From positions 1 to 42,294 of the forward strand of contig JANTQF010000309.1 of the NCBI GenBank assembly GCA_032988165.1: a stretch of 42,294 nucleotides of DNA. The letters are read 5' to 3'. Positions 29,747 to 40,248 of the stretch are shown one piece after another; position 1 is the stretch's first letter; every line of letters begins with the position of its first letter. Origin of the DNA: Emmonsiellopsis sp. PD_33 (Eukaryota; Ascomycota; Eurotiomycetes; Onygenales; Ajellomycetaceae). The translations under genes and the position numbers were made by a program. Under the pieces are notes generated by a model. The model did not search any database. It was not told the origin of the DNA and saw nothing but the letters and a program-made list of their open reading frames with translations.

Positions 29747-32210
29747 ATGGCCGACATGCTCCGGAAAGGCACCGTCTCAGCTCTGCTGTTTCCCGCAGCC
29801 GCTGCCACACGGCCATGCTGTATGCGGGGACTTCTCCGCAGCGCTCCCCGTTTCTCCCACTCTCGGCGACGGCGATACCAGAGCACCGTGGCCGCACCAG
29901 CCAGCGCTGAAGCTGTGCCAACACCGCAGTCACCGTATGCGCCACCTCCTATCTCCCCGCGGGTCTCCGCTTTGAAGCAGGCAAAGCCATTCTCGGAGTT
30001 CCTGACCGACTCCTTTAGCCGGCAGCACGACTACCTCCGCATCAGCATTACCGAGCGCTGCAACTTACGATGTCTCTATTGCATGCCTGAAGAAGGCGTG
30101 CCGCTTTCTCCTGCAGCCCATCTTCTCACCACCCCCGAAATCGTCTACTTATCCTCCCTCTTTGTTTCGCAAGGCGTCAATAAAATACGCCTGACTGGCG
30201 GAGAACCAACCGTGCGGAAAGACATAATCCCCATGATGCAGGCGATAGGGAACCTGCGCCGCGATGGGCTCCGGGAATTATGCTTAACGACCAATGGGAT
30301 CTCGTTACACCGGAAGTTAGATGCAATGGCTGAAGCCGGTTTAACGGGTGTTAATCTGAGTCTGGATACCCTCGATCCATTCCAGTTCCAAATAATGACC
30401 CGACGAAAAGGTTTCGAGGCCGTCATGAGGAGCATCGACCGTATCCTCGAAATGAACAAGCACGGTGCCGGGATAAAGCTAAAGATCAACTGCGTAGTCA
30501 TGCGCGGCCTCAATGACCGCGAGATTGTTCCTTTCGTGGAACTGGGGCGGGAGAAGCCAATCGAAGTTCGATTTATCGAATATATGCCATTTGATGGCAA
30601 TAAATGGAGCCAGGGCAAGATGCTCCCGTATAAGGAGATGCTCTCCATCATCCGGGAGAAATACCCCACGCTCGAGAAGGTTGCCGACCACAAGAACGAT
30701 ACGAGCAAGACATATCGCGTCCCCGGCTTCGAAGGGCGAGTCGGGTTCATTACGAGCATGACTCATAACTTCTGTGGCACCTGTAATCGTCTGCGCATTA
30801 CTAGCGATGGGAACTTGAAAGTGTGCCTATTTGGCAATTCTGAGGTCTCCTTGCGGGATATTATTCGAATCGAGAACAACGGAGAACCGATTGACGACCA
30901 AGCTATGGAAGCTTTGGACCTGCTCGAGTCCGCGAGACGCGCTGGCCGGGCGGACCAAGAAGGGACCCCTGTTAACGAGCGAGAGCGCGAACTCCTCAAC
31001 ATCATTGGCATGGCCGTCAAACGCAAGAAGGAGAAGCATGCTGGTATGGGCCAACTAGAGAACATGAAAAACCGGCCGATGATTTTGATTGGTGGGTAGG
31101 TTCGTTTCAATATATTTTTGGCATTTGCATACATTTGAGGCAAGCATCTTGGGTTCAGGCGTTTTTGGGTTTCATTTTGTGACTATATGGATCATACATA
31201 TTACATTACGGGGAACGGAAACCGGATGGGCTGCTACATTTTTTGAGCAATGTGATACCCGGGCTGTTCTATTTATAGGAATCAATGGAAGAAAATTTCC
31301 AGTCTTGCTCGCTTGTGCTTCTTCCATGTCTGTCAGCTACTTCAAGGTGCTAATACCGGCCTCTTTAGATGAACCCAATTCAACACGAACTCAGAAACCG
31401 ATGCCCATGAATCCGGCCATCCCCGCGCGCTTTGCCCGGTCGACCTTGAATTTACCATGGTCTACAACCCCCCTACACCTCCTCCCATCCACACCCCTCT
31501 CCCACCCCTCTCTACGACCATACTCAACAAAACGACCTAAAAAAGCCCCCGCCCCGCCCCCACCAGCGGGAGAATCCCCTCCCACCCCCGACCTCCCCAC
31601 AGCCTCCGACCCCACCCTCCCCCATCTCACCCCTTCCCAAACCGTACATATGACCTCCATCTCCCACAAGGCAGAAACCACCCGCATCGCCACCGCCATG
31701 TGCCGCGTCACATTCTCCAACCCATCCGCCTACGCCCTCCTCACGACAAACGAAGGGCTCACGAAAAAGGGCGACGTCCTCTCCGTCGCGCGCATCGCGG
31801 GCATCATGGCCGCCAAGCGGACGGCGGATATAGTCCCGCTGGCCCATCCCGGGCTGGGTATTACAGGGGTGGAGATAGATGTTAAGGCTTGTGCGCCGGA
31901 TGACGCCGCTGGTGATGATATCACTGCCGCGGCTGTCACGCCGGAAGATCTCATCCGCTCCTGCAGCCGGCCGCACGGTAGCATTCTGATCACGGCGACG
32001 GTGTCGTGCCATGGGCGCACGGGGGTGGAAATGGAGGCGCTGACGGGGGTGCTTGGCGCGGCGTTGACGGTGTATGATATGTGCAAGGCGGTGGATAAGG
32101 GGATGGTGGTTGGGGAGGCGAGGGTGGTGAGGAAGCGCGGCGGCAAGAGTGGGGGATGGGAGTGGGGGGTGAAGGTGGATGAGGGAGGGGTGGAGGGGGG
32201 GAAGAGTTAG
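29747..32210 (+). CDS. cnxABC: Molybdenum-cofactor gene cnxABC: MoaA-MoaC two-domain protein (728 aa spliced; 450 aa unspliced)
   Basis: First step of molybdenum cofactor synthesis: GTP to cyclic pyranopterin monophosphate, in mitochondria. The N-terminus is Arg/Ala/Ser-rich with RRRYQS, a mitochondrial presequence. The MoaA domain has the radical-SAM cluster CNLRCLYC (Cys105/109/112), RLTGGEPTVR and the C-terminal cluster FCGTCNRLR...VC. The MoaC domain carries KGDVLSVARIAGIMAAKRT, GRTGVEMEALTG and YDMCKAVDKGM. I join exons 29747-31091 and 31369-32210: donor GTGGGT, acceptor CTCTTTAG, with a CTAAT upstream. Without splicing, the MoaA frame ends GGT GGG TAG at 31097-31099, i.e. Gly-Gly-stop, the functional end of MoaA proteins. 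Aspergillus nidulans cnxABC is the known two-domain equivalent. The domains are certain; the junction is a strong prediction. Confidence 0.92.
31092..31368 (+). promoter_or_regulatory. Predicted regulated intron at the MoaA/MoaC junction
   Basis: 277-nt intron, the longest in the window, starting within the Gly-Gly codons. Donor GTGGGT, branch-like CTAAT, pyrimidine-rich CTCTTTAG acceptor. The Gly codon's first base joins AT to give Asp449, so splicing deletes GG and the stop and fuses MoaC in frame. A second possible pairing (donor GTAGGT at 31096, acceptor at 31336) also keeps the frame and would retain GG. Confidence 0.65.
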
Positions 32211-32529
32211 GATGTCGATGTATATATATGTTCCGCTTTTTCTATGCATCGCTCGCATCCCCAGGGGTGTCATGTAAAAATCATTTTTGTAAACAACTTT
32301 TGACATCCACCAGCGGAAACTTGAGGACGAGAGGTAGCAGATAATATAATGTCTATCATCTAATACCTATTAACCCTCGACACTTATTTACGAGTTAAAG
32401 TGAAGACTTCATACCATTTCTAATAGTAAACGCAAGATGGAAAAAGGGGGTAATCCCACGAATCAAACATCAAAATATAACCAAATCAAAAACCATCACC
32501 AACACAATAACCACCCATCTCTCCAACCC
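32211..32529. other. Short convergent intergenic region, cnxABC / Argonaute
   Basis: 319 nt between two stop codons on opposite strands. AT-rich, no ORF. The 3' UTRs of the two transcripts are likely to approach or overlap. Confidence 0.55.
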
Positions 32530-35500
32530 CTAAATATAAAACATCGACCCCTCCAAATCCCGATGCACCCCCAAAAGCCAACCAGAAGTCGCTGCATCAT
32601 ACGGCTGACTACTCCCCATCGCCCCCTTGGGATGAAAAACATCATACAAATAACACCGCCCCCTCTCACACAGAATATCCGCATAATATGCCGGCGGCAC
32701 GATGGAGACGGACCGAGTCGCGCGCCCGAAGAGGTAGCAGAGATTGTATGTCTGTATATCATTTGTTAGTACATGTTCTCCTTATTGTCTATCCCCCTGT
32801 GTGGAACTACATACCAGGACCTGCAACTGATCAGCGCCTAGATGGTTGTCATCATGTAAAACCACGTAGTGGGCAGGCCGGCTGGTGCCTTTGATCCCTG
32901 AGTGGGCGACCATGAAGAAATCATGCTTGCGCTCCATCGTGCAGCCTCTGTCGACGACGGTGCCGGGAGGCACATTGCCGGAGCTCCCGTCGCTCTCAGC
33001 CTGGGGCCCTGGATAGAATCTAAATTGGGTGTTAGCGAACTCTCATTCTCCTATCCCAAAAGGCATGAAATGGAACTATATCCAAACCCACCGAGTATGA
33101 TGCCTCTTCCCAACAATAACCAACGTAACCTTCGGCAGCGCACTCAACCCACACCCCTTCAACGCCGCCAGAACCGGCTTCAACTCCCTCTCCAGCACCT
33201 GCTCGTACTGAGTCTCCGACACCCCGTCGCGGAAAATCACAATCCGCTCAAGCCTCGCCCCACGCCACGCCTTCACCCTCTCCTTCACCATCTCCCCAAC
33301 CGCCTCAACCATCTCCTCCCGATGCCCCTGCGTCCGCAAGCTAGCAGGCCACTGGCCCAACGTATCATCGTCATTCGCCACGACGCCCGCAATGCTAGGC
33401 GCCTGCGCCACCGCCTCCGTGCCCGTGGGATGCGTCACGTCGATCCCGACAAACATTGTCCCCGGCTCGATTGCATTGCAGCGCGGGGCAAGCGTGTGGT
33501 TGACGCCGCCGAGTTTGAGATTGATTTTCAGCGCCAGGTTAGCGAGATACATGGTCCCTTTGGTCAGTTCCTGCCGCTTCCGCACCACGCAGACGGTGTG
33601 GATGCCGGTTCTGACGTCGCCTTGTAGCTTTACGCGCGAATAGAGCTCGGAGTTCCCCTGGGGCAGGGAGATGATGCAGAAGGTTACTTTTTGCCCCTTT
33701 GCGTGTGAAAATGCGGCGGAGAGTTGCTCCTCCATTGTGTGCGGGTCTAGTGGGATCGTCTCGATGATGGGATTAGAGGGCCAGGTGTTGATTCCGTAGT
33801 CGTTCAGGTTTCGTCGAAGCTTAAGCATGAATTGTTCGGTGTCGGCGTGGTGGTCGTGGTGGTCGTTGTGCCGGCCGTCTGTAGTGAGGATCAGACATTT
33901 TAGGCGGCCTGAGGTGGGAAATCGTCCGGCACGGTTGAAGTTGAGGTTTTGCAGATTCCAGAAGCCCCGCTTGGCAGGCATTTGATTTTTGTAGATTAGT
34001 TGGGGGACGGCGAGGAGGCGGCCGGTTACTGCGAGCATTTGGGGAGAGATGGTGATGCCGAAGTTTTGCTTTAAATGCGATAAGCACTTATCATATCAGA
34101 GATGGAAAGGGGTATTTGGTTTTCTTACTGGGCCAATGGCTGTTTGTCCCTGGCGAACCCCCATCAGGGGGAGGCCATCGCTGACAATATTCCGTGCATT
34201 ATCGGCGGGACGTCTGCATGCGATATTGATCATTCTCGTCGTCTGGGCGGAAGAAAGTCTCTGGCGAGCAACCTGTCCAGGAACAACCTCGCAGATATCA
34301 GTCGGGAGATATGTTGGCTTGGTTCTGGTGCCGACATTGACCAGCATCCCTTGTCTATCGATTTCGATATTGTACACTATATCAAAGTGGCGATTAGCTA
34401 GGGGTAGCAGAGGTTAGGAGGAAGCGGTGAATTCAAATCTCTACAAACCTTGCTGAAAATACTCCTTAACAGTAACATCCCTTGATCCCGTCTCGCTCTT
34501 CTCCAAAAGAAACCTCGTCCCTCCAGCCGTCCCCAGCCTATCCCCAGAATAAACCAGGGAGAAAATAGTCTTCGTCCTCTTCAAATGACTCGTCGTAACC
34601 CGTAACTTTTTCAAAAACCTATCCAACTCCGCATTCCTATGAAACGGAGTCAAATATCTATTCTCTAACAGAAAAGCGCTAATCAATTCCGTTAGCGACC
34701 CCCCATTGTAGAAGGCAGCTGTCGACACGTTGAGATTCAGCAGAAGCCGCCCCGTCGACGGGCGGACGGAGTGGAAGAATCCTCGGAGAGCCTTTAATCC
34801 ACCGCCTAAGCTCTGGTTCTGGTCTTGGTTCTGCTCGGCCTGGTTGAGAGCGAAATGTTTGCTTTGGCCCACGTCCTGGACGTTTTGTGATTGATTGGGG
34901 AAGCTTGCGAGGACGATGTTTAGTGCTTGGATGGCTTCTGTTTTTCGGGCTGGGTCGATGGTTTCTGTAACGCTGGAGAGGTCGCCGATGATGTAGCGGA
35001 GGTGGAATTCTTTGTCGTAGCGGAGTCTTAGGGGATATTGAGGGGAGGGCTCCGTGCTGTCGTTCGGGGCGTCCTCTTCGTAGTACTTGACTTCAATAGT
35101 CTGATCGTCCAGCCTTTCCGTACAAATTAGTTTATCCACGTAGTTCGTAGCAATGTTTCGTCCCTTCAGGGCAGGCTGCTGAAGTAACAGGGAGAAAAGA
35201 CGGCGCTTCGCTCGGGGCGACGATGTCAGAGAGTCAGGGAGGCGGATGCTATGCTGATAGAGCGTGGCGTTGACCGGGTTTTGGAGCTCAAAGTAATTCG
35301 CCCAGAGTTTCATCTCTGTGCCCTCCACCCCATAATCCGGACGAGGAGGCAGGGGTGAGGTGTTCTTAATGGAGAGATTTGAAAGGGAGGGAAGTTCTTC
35401 GTCATCCCCGGAAGCTTCATTCATGGCTTTAACAATCGCATCCTCCGCCTCCCTAACTGTCCTGGACGGCTCATGTCGCCCGCCACTACACGCCGTCACA

Positions 35501-35862
35501 ATTAGCACATTCTCGCACATTACAACACATACAAAAGAACGCGCTTACTCAAAGCTACGGACCCCTTGCCACCCACTTCGATCAGGAGACGCAGGACTAT
35601 CCGGGCGCCGTCCTGGTCCCGCGCTGGAGCCACGACTCGAACCGCGCCATGATCCACGATCCCAGGGCGACTCGCTCCGGTATTGACCCCGACCTCGCCG
35701 GGGTTGTTGGGTAGCATCGCTACGGGTAGGGGAGCCTGTCCATGGTGGTTGGTTGAAGTCGCCGCGAGGAGAGTATCCGCGCCCCCTATCGCGATCGCCG
35801 CGGCCGCGGCCACGCCCGCGACCTTGGGGGCTGTCGTTGTTGTAGCCTCGCCCGCGGTGCAT
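32530..35862 (-). CDS. Argonaute (QDE-2-type Piwi protein), 1007 aa
   Basis: Small-RNA-guided slicer of the RNA-silencing pathway. Exons on the minus strand: 35862-35549, 35485-34449, 34397-34129, 34068-33092, 33019-32815, 32751-32530. Residues 1-105 are an RGG/RGRGRG-rich arm that could be arginine-methylated or bind RNA. An N-terminal and linker region follows, then a PAZ domain (VNVGTRTKPTYLPTDICEVVPGQ) and a Piwi domain. The catalytic tetrad is complete: Asp750 (FVGIDVTHP), probable Glu finger at 792 (GHREE), Asp821 (IFRDGVSE) and His916 (TSRPAHYVVL). RATRSVSIVPPAYYAD and a C-terminus of HRDLEGSMFYI, usual for fungal Argonautes, close the protein. An active slicer is expected. No Dicer or RdRP gene is in the window. 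Confidence 0.95.
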
Positions 35863-36516
35863 TGTTTGGTTTTTGGTGGTATGGTAGACGAAAGAGAGGG
35901 AAATCAAGTGAAGGGAGAGTATCTTAAAATCTTTTCATTTACTCCAGATCTGCAGCGGACGAAAGTGGGAACTGGGATGGAATAAATACGTTTCGCGGCA
36001 GCAGTACAGGGCTGCTGAGAGAATAAAAAGGGGCCGTGTATAAATATGGCAGTCTGGATGTCGCTTGGGAACTTTTGGCATTGGCAAACACGGCCAGCAT
36101 GGGGGAAACGGAGTCCCAAAGGATGCGTGTGTTTTGTTGAGATAGATTCTCAATACCTTGTTTGATGATTCCGCCGCATCAAACATAGATGAGATTTGAC
36201 AATCTTGATCAATAAGATGGATATCAATTTTACCTATCTCAAGGTTTGTCCATCAGCCTTAGCAAATAGTTAGCAGAGGTATTTGGGAATAATTGTCTTG
36301 CGATTGATTTCACGGCATAATGTCAATGGGATAATTCGGGTAGCTATCGCTATTTCTATTAAAACAATGTATTGGCATTTGACCATCCTTTTATGGTATC
36401 CCGCAGACCTAAGTACAAAAAAATCGCCCCTAGCTGAGGATTAATATTAGCGAGGTCCTTGAATGAAAGTAGTTTATATATTATAAGCAAGGCAGGGAAA
36501 TCTAACCTATAAACAC
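35863..36516. other. Intergenic: Argonaute promoter and Noc2 3' flank
   Basis: About 650 nt, AT-rich towards the Noc2 side. Short motif-free frames only. Confidence 0.5.
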
Positions 36517-38784
36517 CTATTCGTCATCGCCCGATGCCTCATCTTCATCCTCACTTTCAGAAATATGCGCATCCTCCATCTCCTCATCCTCCCCGGCATT
36601 TCGCTTTTGCCGCGCCTCTATCCGGCTCTTCTCAATCAACTTTACCCGTTCCGCCTTCTGTTTTCTTTGCGTTTTCACAAACGCACCCAGGGGCGTTGTC
36701 TCCCATTCCACGTCCTTAAGGAAACCCTCCACTTCCGCGCGATCTTTGGGAGCAAATGTCACCTTTGATCGTCGCTCTTCGATCCAACGACTGTTTGCTT
36801 CCAGCTTCTGCACAAGCAAGACAATCATCTGGTTAATTTTGGTGTTTCTATTTCCAGACGTGCGGGAAGAGACCTCCTTCAGCCATCGCTTCAACATAAC
36901 AATCACCGGAAGGGCAAGCTCCGGGAACGCAATGTTCTTTGTCCATAGGATGAAAAATTCGTACAACAATTCCACCACCTCTTCGCCCACACCATCCTGA
37001 TAGACGCGAGATCGGAGGTAGGATTTTGGAGCACGGATGCTGGTAGCGAAATCGAGGGGTTTCAGCGTGCTCGACTTTGGTGGCTTTCTCATTTCTGCGG
37101 AATTCAGTACCTCTAAAAGCGCAGACGCCAGAGGGATATATGTTCCAGTGGAAAGCGATATCCGGAGAAGGGATCGGGTAAGTTGAAAGCGCAGAGGGAA
37201 ATACTGTGCCGTAGGAATCAAACGCATTGCGCCAAGGGTGATCTGCACAACAGGGTAGATAAGCGGCCGTAGAGCGGACTGTTTGCCTGCGGTAGCTTCG
37301 ACTATGGCATCGCAGTGCGAAGACAGAACTCTAGACCAGAAATCCAATGAGTGGACATACTGCCAGTTGTACACGGTTTTATATGAGTCTTTCGAGGGTT
37401 GGGTTATGCTGCTTCGTAAATGGATAGCAAGTTGTCGAATAAAGCTGAAGCCGGTGGTATATGATACATTTTGGTCGATGCCCCAGATTTCGGCAGCGGA
37501 GTTTTTCATCAGGTTGATACCAGAGAGGGTATGGGCGGTGGTGTTTCGGCTACCCTTAACCACACCTTCGTAGGTTGATTTCAAAACTGAGGAACGGATC
37601 CCGGCATCCCCAATCACCATCAGACGGCGAACAACAAGGAACGCGGTGATCCGTGTGGCCTCTGTGCTAGCAGAATCCGACCAGATAGCAACAACAGTTT
37701 TGAGGACGACTTTAAGGAGTTTTCTGAACGGCAGAAGATAAGGCAGCATGGGCTCGATCGACCCCAGAGTCAGCTTCAATGCAGCCGCGTCGGATAAACT
37801 TGTCAGGAGTTGGTGAACGGATGAGGCGTGGGATTTGATGAGAGTAGTCAAGGTTTTGAATTTTTTCGACTCGAGGGGGACTCTGAGTTTCCCACCAGCG
37901 CTCTCCTTCACAGGCAAATGGTGGTTCAGAACTTTCGGGACATAATCCAGGGCTGTGACGAGAACCTGGTGGTAGACATCCGCGTCCGAAATAGTGTATT
38001 TCCGATCCTTTTGGTCCTCATCGTTGTAAGCTGCCGCCCTGAACGCCAGGACAACTTGTCGAGTAGCTCTGAGGGAATGCTGCTCCGTCATTGACTTTTG
38101 CCATTGTTTAACCATCGCCAACGTAACCGTGCTTCCCGCATCTTCGGCTTCAGGCTCCTCGGACACCTGCTTCTTCTTCTTTTTAGGGCGAGTCGCTTCC
38201 TCCTCCTCGCCCTCACTAAGCGCGTCAACCTCCGCTAGGTCGCCGTGGTCTCCGAAGTCGAGTAGTTCCGCATCGTTTTCCTTGAGGTATTTGTAGAATT
38301 CGGGGTCCTTCTCCTTCAAAGCTTCCAGCTGTTCCATGTGCGCATCCATATCGTCCGCCCCGCTTCCTTCTGACGCATCATCGGCGAAGGTTTCGTCATT
38401 GGCCTCGTTGTCGCTTTGGGCAGCGGTTTCCCCGTCTTCCTCCACGGCCGTCCGCTTTCGCTTTCCAATTTTGGGAGCAACGTCCTTCTTCGACTTCTTC
38501 TTCTTCTTTGCTGGCGCAGCATCTGGCACGTCGAATCCGCCGGCGAAGAAATCGTCCACGTTCATATCAGCAAACGCATTGCTCTGCTCGTCCCGTGCAG
38601 ACTTGCGGCCGTCGGTTGCCTGTGCATTTTCATCCTCAGCATCTGTGGCGGCCCGCTTGCTCTGTCTCTTCTCCTTCAGCCTGTGCCGCTGCTTGACCTT
38701 GGCGAACTCCTTGCGCCGGTCCATGACATCCTTGAGGTGTTTCTTCTCGAACTTTTTGGTGGCCTTCTTCGCAGAGCCTGCCAT
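36517..38784 (-). CDS. noc2: Nucleolar complex protein Noc2, 755 aa
   Basis: Ribosome-assembly factor that pairs with Noc1 and then Noc3 to escort pre-60S particles from nucleolus to nucleoplasm. Intronless. The N-terminus is rich in Lys/Arg/Glu, with KKATKKFEKKHLKDVMDRRK and further basic clusters (nuclear and nucleolar targeting), then long acidic stretches (about 110-210). The conserved Noc2 domain covers about 300-700: RPLIYPVVQITLGAMRLIP, YFPLRFQLTRSLLRIS, TYIPLASALLEVL and the ARM/HEAT-like tail with FPELALPVIVMLKRWLKE and NSRWIEERRSKVTFAP. The C-terminus is again acidic (EDEDEASGDDE). Length and composition are normal for the family. It shares a 205-bp promoter region with the divergent Vps28 gene. 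Confidence 0.94.
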   Translation of the reverse strand: MAGSAKKATKKFEKKHLKDVMDRRKEFAKVKQRHRLKEKRQSKRAATDAEDENAQATDGRKSARDEQSNAFADMNVDDFFAGGFDVPDAAPAKKKKKSKKDVAPKIGKRKRTAVEEDGETAAQSDNEANDETFADDASEGSGADDMDAHMEQLEALKEKDPEFYKYLKENDAELLDFGDHGDLAEVDALSEGEEEEATRPKKKKKQVSEEPEAEDAGSTVTLAMVKQWQKSMTEQHSLRATRQVVLAFRAAAYNDEDQKDRKYTISDADVYHQVLVTALDYVPKVLNHHLPVKESAGGKLRVPLESKKFKTLTTLIKSHASSVHQLLTSLSDAAALKLTLGSIEPMLPYLLPFRKLLKVVLKTVVAIWSDSASTEATRITAFLVVRRLMVIGDAGIRSSVLKSTYEGVVKGSRNTTAHTLSGINLMKNSAAEIWGIDQNVSYTTGFSFIRQLAIHLRSSITQPSKDSYKTVYNWQYVHSLDFWSRVLSSHCDAIVEATAGKQSALRPLIYPVVQITLGAMRLIPTAQYFPLRFQLTRSLLRISLSTGTYIPLASALLEVLNSAEMRKPPKSSTLKPLDFATSIRAPKSYLRSRVYQDGVGEEVVELLYEFFILWTKNIAFPELALPVIVMLKRWLKEVSSRTSGNRNTKINQMIVLLVQKLEANSRWIEERRSKVTFAPKDRAEVEGFLKDVEWETTPLGAFVKTQRKQKAERVKLIEKSRIEARQKRNAGEDEEMEDAHISESEDEDEASGDDE

Positions 38785-38989
38785 GTTTGCGACAGACGGT
38801 CAGACGGGCTGACTCAATTGGCAGTGTTGGCGGGGAGGCGGGGGGGGATCTGATATCAATCCGTCGTTGTGAGGTTGAAGAAATAAATTTTGAATTTTCC
38901 AACTAAGCCGCGCACGGACCACCGCAGCCGTCTTGGCTCCTTTCCGCATTCGGACAGCGTCTCTCCTCCCTCATCCAACCTCATCCACC
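38785..38989. promoter_or_regulatory. 205-bp bidirectional promoter, Noc2 / Vps28
   Basis: The start codons of the two divergent genes are only 205 bp apart, so leaders and core promoters share this space. No TATA box is clear; GC-rich and TC-rich patches are seen. Confidence 0.6.
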
Positions 38990-39819
38990 ATGTATACTCA
39001 ACGCCCGCTGTCGTATGCGCCCACGCCGTACAGCTACACGCCCAATACTGCGCTGTCTGCGTCCATTAATCTGGATGAGGTGCGCGCTGATGTTTCTGCT
39101 GCGTTGTTGGGTAGAGCGCTAACACTGGCTGCAGGAAGTCAAGCTATCCTCCACCTCCGCCGAGAGGGACCTGTATGAGTCGCTGGCAGAGATATACAGC
39201 ATCATCGTGACGCTGGACGGGCTGGAGAAGGCTTATATTAAAGATGCCATCACGGAATCAGAATACACCGAAACATGCGCGCGTTTGCTGAAGCAGTACA
39301 AGTCGAGCTTGAGCGATGAGACTGTCGCACGCGAGTTCGTTGATCTGGATACCTTTAAGCGGACGTGGGGAGTATGTGCTTCGTCTCTTCCAGACGTACT
39401 GTTGCTCGATATAGGTACTAACTGCTTTACAGATGGAATGTCCCCGAGCTACAGAGAGGCTCCGAATAGGTCTTCCTGTCACCGTCGAGCAGCCTTCCCA
39501 CAATGCTCCCCCAGCAGGTGCGAATACGGGAGCATCAGGAAGCCTCATCCTAGCAGCTACAGAGAATTTTATAACGTTCCTTGACGCCCTAAAACTGAAT
39601 ATGGTCTCGAAGGATGCCCTCCACCCGCTGCTCTCAGAGGTCATCCAGTCAGTCAACAAGGTAACGGACCAGGATTTCGAGAACAGGGGGAAGATAATCC
39701 AGTGGCTCATTGCCCTAAACCAGATGCGAGCAACGGAAGAGCTCAGTGAGGACCAGGCTCGAGAGCTGGCGTTTGAAATCGAGCAGGCGTACCAAGGCTT
39801 TAAAGCCACTCTGACGTAA
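38990..39819 (+). CDS. vps28: ESCRT-I subunit Vps28, 237 aa
   Basis: Component of ESCRT-I, which sorts ubiquitinated cargo into multivesicular bodies; the C-terminal four-helix domain contacts ESCRT-II and ESCRT-III. Exons: 38990-39079, 39135-39371, 39433-39819, both introns phase 0. A short Tyr/Pro-rich N-terminus (MYTQRPLSYAPTPYSYTP) is followed by the core-binding domain (RDLYESLAEIYSIIVTLDGLE, KDAITESEYTETCARLLKQY, FKRTW). MECPRATERLRIG, the Vps28 signature, comes next. The C-terminal domain runs from about 150 to the end (SGSLILAATENFITFLDAL, DFENRGKIIQWLIALNQM). Length is usual for the family. Very confident. Confidence 0.95.
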
Positions 39820-40248
39820 CCCCGCGATATACGATCTTGTGGTGGTATCATAGTACCGCGCTTTAACGAGTTAACGAATTATGTGAACGTACAACCAAAC
39901 GTTTGGAACCTTCTACGCTGTTTGCTGGGTATATCCCTTAATGTGCTATGATAGGTATTCCCGTCCCGGCCTGTCGTGTTATCGGCGCCGATAAGGTTCT
40001 CGCCGCCGTCAACGCACGGACCACCTCCATTTTTGGCGGCTTTTTTTCTTCAACGCCGCATTACTAATTTTTGGCGCGCATTTATTCTGCTTTTTGTGCT
40101 GTAAATATACCAGATTACTTCATTTTTATTCTCTTAATATCCCTCCTTTGCTCTTTTCGTCCCCGTATTCATTCATTTGCCTGTTCTCGATTACGAACCA
40201 GAGGCGCAAAATAACCCACGTCCCACCATTTTGGATATTTCAGACAGG
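39820..40248. other. Intergenic Vps28 / methyltransferase
   Basis: About 430 nt with two GGCG-rich patches near 39985-40080 and a pyrimidine-rich leader before the next gene. No ORF supported. Confidence 0.5.

Noticed and set aside
31096..31336. Alternative cnxABC splice from GTAGGT to the TGTCAG acceptor
   Set aside because: It keeps the frame, but the acceptor lacks as good a branch/pyrimidine context as CTCTTTAG. Kept as second choice, not excluded.
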